Source of the DNA: Archangium violaceum Cb vi76
GTDB lineage: Bacteria > Myxococcota > Myxococcia > Myxococcales > Myxococcaceae
DNA length: 64,000 nt
Direction of reading: 5' to 3'
NCBI RefSeq assembly: GCF_000733295.1
Contig: NZ_JPMI01000006.1
Location: 1-64,000 of the forward strand
Both the position numbers and the translations under genes were made by a program. Of this stretch, positions 23,605-30,193 are shown one piece after another. Position 1 is the stretch's first letter. Each line of letters opens with the position of its first letter. A model generated the notes under the pieces. It did no database searches, was not told the origin of the DNA, and saw only the letters and a program-made list of their open reading frames with translations.

Positions 23605-24038
23605 GGGCTGAACATCAGGCCTTCCATCCTGTTGCCATTCCCTGCCCACCCATTCCGCATTCGCTCGAAGGCCCACAGGTAGATGGTCGTGGAACTCTCG
23701 TCGATCTCCACGTACTTGCTCGGGTCGGTGGAGAAGTAGGCGTAGCCGCTCTGTCCCGTGGTCGTCACCTTTTGCGAACGCGCGAAGACCTCCGCCGGTG
23801 CCCACTTGCGTGTGCCCTTGAGGCGGGAGTTACACCCGGACAGGATGAGATGGCCCTGCCTCGGATCCCAGTCGAGCGGCGCGAGATTTTCGATCTCGGC
23901 CTTCATGACCGTTCCGTCCTCACCGGTGTCCTTGGTGAACTCGAGTCCGTTCTTTTCGCCGCCTTTGCTCTTGGAGGAGTGCGAGAAGATCTGCCCCTGG
24001 ACCACGGTGGGGAATGTCCTTTCACGGATGCCGGGCAT
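23601..24038 (-). CDS. Hypothetical soluble protein coupled to a small membrane protein
   Basis: A 145-residue protein, no signal peptide or membrane helix. Contains short beta-type stretches (TVMKAEIENLAPLDW, TTTIYLWAFERMRNGWAG) and a single cysteine in ILSGCNSRLKGTR. A GTG at 24053 would add five residues, but that GTG is part of GGGAGG, which serves as Shine-Dalgarno for the ATG at 24038 (7-base spacing), so 24038 is chosen. Family not recognised. Confidence 0.6.
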   Translation of the reverse strand: MPGIRERTFPTVVQGQIFSHSSKSKGGEKNGLEFTKDTGEDGTVMKAEIENLAPLDWDPRQGHLILSGCNSRLKGTRKWAPAEVFARSQKVTTTGQSGYAYFSTDPSKYVEIDESSTTIYLWAFERMRNGWAGNGNRMEGLMFSP

Positions 24039-24126
24039 GAATGTGCCTCCCACACAGGGGAGCCAGTATCCAGCGTGTTAGCCCAGTGGCTCAAGCCCCC
24101 AAGACGGAGGGAGCAGGGCCGCGGGC

Positions 24127-24903
24127 TCAGAATGAAGGCACGTCGTTGGCCAGGTGCGACGACAGGCCGCCGTCGATCACCAGCGCGCTGCCGTTGATGT
24201 AGCTCCCATGGGGCCCGACGAGGAAGGCCACCATCCTGGCCACGTCCTCGCCGGTTCCGAACCTCCCGGCGGGAATCCTTCGCAACAACGCCTTCCTCAC
24301 CTCGGGGTCCGCCTTCGCCAGCATCTCCGTGTCGATGTAACCCGGGCAGATGGCGTTGCAGGTGATGCCGTACGCGCCCCATTCCACGGCGAGGGTCTTG
24401 GAGTAGCCGATGAGCGCGTGCTTGGTGGCCGCATAGGTGGATGATTGCGCTCCGCCAAACAGGCCCTGGATGGAGGAGATGTTCACGATCCGCCCATACC
24501 CTCCGGTCTTCATGCGAGGGAGCGCCCACCGGCAGATGTAATAGACGCCATCCATGTTCACGCCGAACAGGGTCTTCCACTCTTCCGTGGGAACCTCGTC
24601 CGCGCGATGGAAGGGGCCGCCATAGCCCGCGTTGTTCACGATGACACCGGGGACACCCAGCTCCGTCTCGATGCGGGCGAGCGTTGCATCCACCGCTGCC
24701 TCATCCGCGACATCGCAGATAAAGGTCCGAGCCCGGGCCCCGGAGGCGGTCAGCTTCTGCTCGAGCCTGGACAGGGCCTGTGCGTCACGGGCCAGCAGGG
24801 CCACCTGGTAACCATTCTCCGCGAGCACTTCCGCGATCGCCGCGCCAATGCCGCGGCTGGCTCCGGTGACGAGCGCCAGCTTCGCCTCCAATCGCGCTCC
24901 CAT
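24127..24903 (-). CDS. Short-chain dehydrogenase/reductase (FabG-like)
   Basis: A 258-residue classical SDR: cofactor motif TGASRGIGAA, NNAGYGG, catalytic Ser in ISSIQG, YAATK, and the PGYIDTEM and GSALVIDGG segments that occur in 3-oxoacyl-(acyl carrier protein) or acetoacetyl-CoA reductases. It likely reduces a ketone or oxidises an alcohol with NAD(P)H; the substrate is unknown. ATG at 24903 overlaps the stop of the second SDR by one base. Last gene of the Coq4-like operon. Confidence 0.88.
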   Translation of the reverse strand: MGARLEAKLALVTGASRGIGAAIAEVLAENGYQVALLARDAQALSRLEQKLTASGARARTFICDVADEAAVDATLARIETELGVPGVIVNNAGYGGPFHRADEVPTEEWKTLFGVNMDGVYYICRWALPRMKTGGYGRIVNISSIQGLFGGAQSSTYAATKHALIGYSKTLAVEWGAYGITCNAICPGYIDTEMLAKADPEVRKALLRRIPAGRFGTGEDVARMVAFLVGPHGSYINGSALVIDGGLSSHLANDVPSF

Positions 24904-25574
24904 CAGAGCACCCCCTTCGGAGGAAGGAGCCGGAGCTCATCGACCCGGACGTTCAAGGGCTTCTGGGCGATCTCCCAGATGCTCTGGGCCACGTCCTCCA
25001 CGGACAGCATGTCGGCCGCGCTGAACTCCGGGCGCGTCTTCCAGAAGGACGTGTAGACGGCGCCCAGGGAGATGAGCGTGGCCCGGATGGAGTAGGGCTT
25101 TCCCTCTTCGTTCAGCACTCCCGTCAGGGCCCGGACCCCATGTTTGGACGCGGCATACGAGCCGTTCATGGGCAGCGTGAGGTGATCGCTGATGGAGCCG
25201 ATGTGGATGAGCCTCCCGCCGCCCCGGGTCTTCATCCGGTTGAACGCCTCGCGCGAACAGATGAAGGCCCCCGTCAGGTTCACCTCGAGCGTCCTGCGCC
25301 AATCCTGGACCGAGGTGTCCGCGATGGACGTGAAGACCCCGACGCCCGCGCAGTTGATCAGCACGGAGATGGGTCCCACTTCCTTTTCCGCCCGCTCGAA
25401 CAGCGACGCCACGGAGGCCTCGTCCGTGATGTCGACCCGCATCTCGTCCGCCGTCTCCTGCTTCACGTCATTCGAGGCGCACACGGCGCGCACGCCCTCG
25501 GCCCTCAGTCTGGCGATGACTGCCTTGCCGATCTCACCGGTCCCACCGATGACGATCATGTTCCGAACGCTCAT
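24903..25574 (-). CDS. Short-chain dehydrogenase/reductase
   Basis: A 223-residue SDR with GGTGEIGKA cofactor loop, LINCAGVGVF, catalytic Ser in IGSISDH, and YAASKHG. The C-terminus resembles SDRs with unusual substrate loops (GAVYTSFWKTRPEF). The ATG at 25574 is supported by the length match to SDRs. It lies 28 bases after the Coq4-like gene, and the other SDR follows directly; the pair could do consecutive redox steps (inference). Confidence 0.85.
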   Translation of the reverse strand: MSVRNMIVIGGTGEIGKAVIARLRAEGVRAVCASNDVKQETADEMRVDITDEASVASLFERAEKEVGPISVLINCAGVGVFTSIADTSVQDWRRTLEVNLTGAFICSREAFNRMKTRGGGRLIHIGSISDHLTLPMNGSYAASKHGVRALTGVLNEEGKPYSIRATLISLGAVYTSFWKTRPEFSAADMLSVEDVAQSIWEIAQKPLNVRVDELRLLPPKGVL

Positions 25575-25602
25575 GAGGGCAGTGTAGGCCGGATGGTGTC
25601 CC

Positions 25603-26322
25603 TCAGGTGGCTCCTGTCGCGGTGAAGAACGGCATGGCCGTGAAGCCACCGCAGGAATTCTCTCCGCCACGTCCCAGGTACTCGGGGGCTCGCGCGGCGA
25701 TGCCGAGCCGCTGCCGCAGCTCCTCCAGCGGCACCTCCCACAGGGTCTCGAGGCGCTCACCCAGCAGGGCCGAGGCGACGGCCCCCCGCTCGAAATCCTC
25801 CGCCTGGATCTGCCCCGCGTAGATGTCGCGCAGGTGCTTGTACCGGGCCTGCCGGATGTCCGGGTGCACCGCCGCCTCCGCCAGGAAGGTGGCGAGCGCC
25901 ACCGGAGCCATGCCGAACACGAACGATTGGATGGCCACCTCGTCCGTGTCCGACGTCTCGTACGCTCCCAGCACGTGGATGAAGTCGTGGCTCTTGTTGA
26001 GCCGGTGGACGGCGTACTGCGTGGGGGTCGCGTCCGCGCCGAGCCGTGTCTGGATGGGAAAGAAGTCGGGAGACAGCCGGTAGTGTTCCATGTACCCCGC
26101 GTAGGCGTGCCCGAACGAGCCCACCGGCAGCGCCGCGAGTGTCTCCAGCTCCGGAATCGGAGGATCCCAGCGCTCGGCATGGAGGCGCTGGAATCCCGGT
26201 ACCGCGAGCAGGGCGGCATCGCTGGCGGCCTGGAGCCCGGCGCTGCGAAGCACGGGGACGGCCTCGCCCAGGGTCGCCCGCCGTTCCGTCAGACCACGTG
26301 CGATTTCCTGGGGCTTGGACAT
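25603..26322 (-). CDS. Coq4-family protein
   Basis: A 239-residue protein with the full COQ4 metal-binding motif: HDFIH followed after eleven residues by glutamate (HDxxHx11E) near residue 113. COQ4 proteins take part in ubiquinone assembly, and recent work ascribes ring decarboxylation/hydroxylation to them; bacterial members outside quinone operons are poorly studied. The family's N-terminal and middle segments (YMEHYRLSPDFFP, AIQSFVFGMAPVAL) are present. It heads an operon with two SDRs and follows a lipoprotein gene by 43 bases. Whether the substrate is a quinone precursor is unknown. Confidence 0.75.
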   Translation of the reverse strand: MSKPQEIARGLTERRATLGEAVPVLRSAGLQAASDAALLAVPGFQRLHAERWDPPIPELETLAALPVGSFGHAYAGYMEHYRLSPDFFPIQTRLGADATPTQYAVHRLNKSHDFIHVLGAYETSDTDEVAIQSFVFGMAPVALATFLAEAAVHPDIRQARYKHLRDIYAGQIQAEDFERGAVASALLGERLETLWEVPLEELRQRLGIAARAPEYLGRGGENSCGGFTAMPFFTATGAT

Positions 26323-26365
26323 GGAGGCTCCAACGAAGAGGACAGGGGAGGGTATTGCGGAACGC

Positions 26366-27931
26366 TCAGCGCATCGAGCGGTACTGCGCCGGTGTGAATG
26401 GCTTCACCAGCCTGGTACCCACGCGCAGCCAGAGCGCCTCCGAGTCATCCAGCGCTCCGTAGAGGCTGCCGCCCGGCACCCGGTAGCGGAACAGCTCACC
26501 CCTCTCGGCCGCGTCCGTGGCGACGATCTCCACGGGATAGGGAGGGGGGTCGTCCGCATCCCAGCCCGCGCTGGTGAACATGTAGAACGTGTCGCCCGCC
26601 CCCGGCTGCGCGAAGCGCGCCACCAGTGACCCGTTCGCGATGAGCGGCTGCTGATCCTTGTTCACGGCCTGCCCCTCGTTGGGCTGGCCGTCTCTCGCCT
26701 CCAGGAACCAGAAGCGTTGCGAGCCGATGGCCGCCAGACGGGTGCCGTTGTTGTACGGCACCAGCCCGGCCATGTATCCCGACAGTTCCGAGCTGATCCA
26801 CAGCCGCTTCTCCGAGGGAATGCACCTGCCCTCCTCGAAGCCGCAGGCCCGGACGGTCGCGAAGATCTTCGGACTGGTGGTCTGGGTGGCCAGGTACAGC
26901 ACCTTCCCGGTGGGATCGAACGCCACGGGCGGCTCCTGGATGGGCGCGATCGTATCGACGTCGTACATCTTGAGGTCCTGCCCGTCGCTGTACCGCACGG
27001 TCCCCACCCGGATGTGGGTCACGTCGACACCTTCGTCGTAGAACGGAATGGCGACCCGGCCATCGGGCCGCACGAAGGGATCGGAGAGGACCAGGCTGGT
27101 GATGATGCCCTCCGGATCTCCGATCTCCAGAGCCCAGGCCGTCCCACCGCCCTCGGGCTTGAGGAGCGTGAGGTTGATGACGTCGTAGATGAAGGCCTTG
27201 CCGTCCGGGGCCACCGACAGATTCTTCACGGCCAGGGCCGTCCTGGCGGTGACCTCGAAGTCCTTGTTGATGGCGAAGGCTCCCTGGCCCCTCGTCCACA
27301 CCCAGCGCCAGCCGGTGGTCGCGGGCTTGCGGTCGGTGATGATCGTGCTCGGCTCGCAGGGGAAGTCCATCTCGATGGACTTCCGGTTCGCCGGGTTGCT
27401 CTTCTCCACCTTGTAGAGGAACGAGCGCGAGCCTTCCTTCGTGCAGCCGATGAAGCTCGCGTTGGCGCCGCTGCCATCGACGACGAAGTAGTCCGGCACC
27501 GCGGGCGTGGTGGAGTTGATGGGCTCGATGACCTCCTCCACCGGGAAGTACGTGGCCGACTGGGCCTGGGAGACGTTGGTGCGCCCGTCGGCGCAGGTGA
27601 CGCGCGCGGTGAGGGACAGGTTCGTGGCGAGCCCCCTCGTGTAGCGCAGCTCATTCGTCGCCAGCTCCACCGGGGTGGGGGTGGCGTTGTAGGTCACCTG
27701 CTTGATCAGCTCGTTGTTGTCGAGCAGCTCCAGCCGTTGGACCTCGTCGCAGCCGGTCGCGGTGATGAAGAGCTTGAGGCTCTTTCCCACGGTGTTCGGC
27801 TGGTCCACGACGACGCTGACCTGGGGAGGTTCCGGCGTGGTGGGCGGAGGGGGCGGGTTGCAGGCGAGGGCGAGGAACGGCAGCAGCAGGGCCGGGCGGA
27901 CGAAGGCCCGGCGAGAGGGGGGGGTATGCAT
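26366..27931 (-). CDS. Putative lipoprotein, beta-propeller-like
   Basis: A 521-residue protein with a lipoprotein signal: basic start, hydrophobic PALLLPFLALAC lipobox, cysteine at residue 24, then a proline/threonine-rich spacer. The mature part has repeated blade-like units with DGKAFIYDVI, FDPTGKVLYLA and RLAAIGSQRFWFLEA, fitting a WD/PD40-type propeller on the periplasmic face of a membrane. It is 39 bases downstream of the OmpA-like gene, so the two envelope proteins are probably co-expressed. The specific function is unknown. Confidence 0.75.
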   Translation of the reverse strand: MHTPPSRRAFVRPALLLPFLALACNPPPPPTTPEPPQVSVVVDQPNTVGKSLKLFITATGCDEVQRLELLDNNELIKQVTYNATPTPVELATNELRYTRGLATNLSLTARVTCADGRTNVSQAQSATYFPVEEVIEPINSTTPAVPDYFVVDGSGANASFIGCTKEGSRSFLYKVEKSNPANRKSIEMDFPCEPSTIITDRKPATTGWRWVWTRGQGAFAINKDFEVTARTALAVKNLSVAPDGKAFIYDVINLTLLKPEGGGTAWALEIGDPEGIITSLVLSDPFVRPDGRVAIPFYDEGVDVTHIRVGTVRYSDGQDLKMYDVDTIAPIQEPPVAFDPTGKVLYLATQTTSPKIFATVRACGFEEGRCIPSEKRLWISSELSGYMAGLVPYNNGTRLAAIGSQRFWFLEARDGQPNEGQAVNKDQQPLIANGSLVARFAQPGAGDTFYMFTSAGWDADDPPPYPVEIVATDAAERGELFRYRVPGGSLYGALDDSEALWLRVGTRLVKPFTPAQYRSMR

Positions 27932-27970
27932 GGTGGCGCCGAGTCTAGCCCGGGCGCCACCCGCCGGACA

Positions 27971-30004
27971 TCAGCGGTCCAGGATGACGAAGTCCACGCG
28001 CCGGTTCAGCTCGCGGCCCTTGGGGGTCATGTTGGGAGCAACGGGCCGGCTGTCGCCGAAGCCGTCGGACTCGATGCGCGAGGGATCCAACCCCGCTTTG
28101 ATCAGGTAGTCCGCTACCGCGCGCGCCCGCTCCTTGGACAGGTTCAGGTTGGCCGTCTTGTCGCCCTGGTTGTCGGTGTGCCCCTCGATGCGGACGCGCT
28201 GGATGCCATTGCGCACCATCAGGTCCATCACCTGCGCGAGCAGTGCGTGGCTGTCCGGCAGCAGCACGGCCTTGCCATCCGCGAAGCGCACCGGCTGCAG
28301 CAGCTCCAGCTTGTCGTTCTCGCGCTTCACCTGCCGCTGCTTCGGCTCGGGCACCAGGTCGAAGGACAGCTTCAGCGAGGCGCCATCGGCGGCTTCCACC
28401 GTGCGCGTCTGGGCCAGGAAGCCGGGGGCGGTGACCTCCACCACGTAGCGGCCGGCTGGCAGCTGAATCTGGTGGGACGCCGCGTCGGCCTTTGAGTACT
28501 TCACCTGCCGCGGCGTGGGACCGCCGAAGAAGATCAGCGTGGCCGGCACGGGCTTGCGCTTGGAGGTGACGGCCAGGGCCATGACCATCTGGGGCGCTTG
28601 CTGGGGCGCTTCGATCACCTGGATCGACTGAGGCGCCTGGGTAGGCTGGGGCACTTGGGCCACCTGGGTCGGCTGGACCACCTGGGTCGGCTGGGTCGGC
28701 TGGGTCGACTGAGGCGCCTGGGTCGGTTGGGGCACTTGGGCCACCTGGGTCGTCTCGGTCCGGACCGGGGTGGGGGTCGTCTGCTCCACCGGCGTGGGCT
28801 CGCGCACCACCACGCGTTCAATCACCCGCGTCCCACTGGCCTGCAGCGCCGGATCCACGTTGAAGGAGGCGCCGAGCACCAGGTTGAAGGGCGGCACGGG
28901 CTGCACGCCCCGGCCCACCATGCGCGTGAGGCCGAGCTCGGCCGCGGCGGTGAAGGTGAGGTTCTGCACCGCCGTCACCTTGAGACCCAGTCCGAGTGTC
29001 TGGGGCGCCACGCTGCCCACGGGCACGAGGCTCCCATCCGGCGCGACGAGCTGTCCGTCCGGCACGCCGAGCGGCGAGGTCAGCCCGTACTCGAGGAAGG
29101 GCGTGACGACGGGCAACGGCACCTCCAGCCCGAATCCCACGCCCAGGCGGGCGTAGCGGTTGATGCCCAGCGCGTACTCCTCGGCGGCGTTGAGCCGTCC
29201 GGCATCCACCAGCGAGCCCGTGCCATCCAGCAGGAGGCCCAGGTTGGCGTGGAGGCGGAGGGGGAGCATCGGGCTCAGCGAGCGCGCGTCATAGGTGGCC
29301 ACCGCGCGGGGCGAGAAGCCGAAGGCGATCTGATTGCTGCCCACGCCGGAGAAGGTCATCACGCGCACGTCCGCGCCCGCCCACAGTCCGGGGAGCCACT
29401 GTTTCGTGGCGCGCGCGCCCAGCGTCACGTCTCCGAGGGCCTGGATGAGGTTGGGCGAGGAGCGCGTGTTGGTGTTCGTCGAGGCCGTGTAGGACAGCGA
29501 GAGATCGAGGAAGTCGAGCGGCACGTAGCCGACGGCGAAGGTGCCGCCGGTGCGCGTGTTGGTCGCGCCCTGGACGGGGAAGTCCGAGGTGGAGAAGAAC
29601 TCGCCTGTGGCCGAGAAGCGCAGCACGCCCTTGCGTCCGAGGTCCGCTCCGGCCAGGCGCAGCAGTCCCACGCCACCCGTGGCGGTGGAGCCATGGCGCA
29701 GGTTGCGCGCATCCATCCAGGAGTTGCCGAGCGTGGCGGGGCTGTGCGCCTGATAGGTCTGATCCAACCCCGGGGAAGGGGTGGAGGGGCCCGGCTGTGT
29801 TGAGTACCCAACCATCTGGGTCGTTTCCCGAGCGGACGAGGAAGCGAGTGCTTGCTCGGCCGGGGGAGGGGGGCCGGGGCGTGGGAAGGGGGCGCGGTGG
29901 GCGCGGCGGACCCCTGTGCCCCGGCCGCGCCAGCCCCGAGGAGGGCCGTCAGCAGGAGGGAGCGCAGGGGGGGAGGGGGACAGCGGGAGTCGCGGAAGTC
30001 GCAC
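27971..30004 (-). CDS. OmpA-family protein with beta-barrel-like N-terminal half (5' end frameshifted)
   Basis: About 677 residues. Roughly 70-330 look like an outer-membrane beta barrel, about 345-430 are a Pro/Thr/Gln-rich linker, about 430-520 a PEGA-like domain (GRYVVEVTAPGFLAQ), and 560-677 a peptidoglycan-binding OmpA domain (VRFADGKAVL, IEGHTDNQGD, SKERARAVADYL, NRRVDFVI). It likely anchors the outer membrane to the wall. The GTG start at 30004 gives no signal peptide, whereas another frame just upstream encodes a clear one (LRSLLLTALLGAGAAGA). The true gene probably begins there, with a one-base gap in C/G homopolymers near 29862-29873 (and perhaps 29967-29979). Confidence 0.8.
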   Translation of the reverse strand: MRLPRLPLSPSPPALPPADGPPRGWRGRGTGVRRAHRAPFPRPGPPPPAEQALASSSARETTQMVGYSTQPGPSTPSPGLDQTYQAHSPATLGNSWMDARNLRHGSTATGGVGLLRLAGADLGRKGVLRFSATGEFFSTSDFPVQGATNTRTGGTFAVGYVPLDFLDLSLSYTASTNTNTRSSPNLIQALGDVTLGARATKQWLPGLWAGADVRVMTFSGVGSNQIAFGFSPRAVATYDARSLSPMLPLRLHANLGLLLDGTGSLVDAGRLNAAEEYALGINRYARLGVGFGLEVPLPVVTPFLEYGLTSPLGVPDGQLVAPDGSLVPVGSVAPQTLGLGLKVTAVQNLTFTAAAELGLTRMVGRGVQPVPPFNLVLGASFNVDPALQASGTRVIERVVVREPTPVEQTTPTPVRTETTQVAQVPQPTQAPQSTQPTQPTQVVQPTQVAQVPQPTQAPQSIQVIEAPQQAPQMVMALAVTSKRKPVPATLIFFGGPTPRQVKYSKADAASHQIQLPAGRYVVEVTAPGFLAQTRTVEAADGASLKLSFDLVPEPKQRQVKRENDKLELLQPVRFADGKAVLLPDSHALLAQVMDLMVRNGIQRVRIEGHTDNQGDKTANLNLSKERARAVADYLIKAGLDPSRIESDGFGDSRPVAPNMTPKGRELNRRVDFVILDR
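28605..28790. repeat. Degenerate in-frame repeat encoding the Pro/Gln/Thr-rich linker
   Basis: This part of the OmpA-like gene consists of short reiterated units coding for (T)QxxQ-type residues; the unit QVAQVPQPTQAPQS occurs twice. It makes a flexible linker between the barrel-like part and the PEGA/OmpA domains. Irregular unit length and in-frame coding argue against CRISPR. Confidence 0.7.
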
Positions 30005-30112
30005 GGGAGCCGAGTATACGCGGGGGTACCCGCCTCACAATTCTTGCCGGGACCCCCTGAGTCCGACACGCTGGCCCCCGGGCAGCTTCAGCGGCATGAT
30101 TCGGAACCGCGC

Positions 30113-30193
30113 ATGAAGGTTGACGCTTTCTTGAAATTTTTCCGGTCTCTCTACACGACCATGCAAGGCCAGGCACAGCGGGGGCGCTCGTGA
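30113..30193 (+). CDS. Possible 26-residue leader peptide upstream of the hybrid kinase
   Basis: ATG at 30113 opens a 26-codon frame (MKVDAFLKFFRSLYTTMQGQ, then AQRGRS) whose TGA overlaps the kinase GTG start (GTGA). The peptide would be basic and amphipathic. The stretch is A/T-rich for this genome and may instead be the kinase promoter region, so coding is doubtful. There is no strong Shine-Dalgarno. Confidence 0.25.
   Translation: MKVDAFLKFFRSLYTTMQGQAQRGRS

Noticed and set aside
28605-28790. Short repeats that could suggest a CRISPR array
   Set aside because: The units are in frame, vary in length and code a Pro/Gln/Thr linker; there are no spacers and no cas genes.
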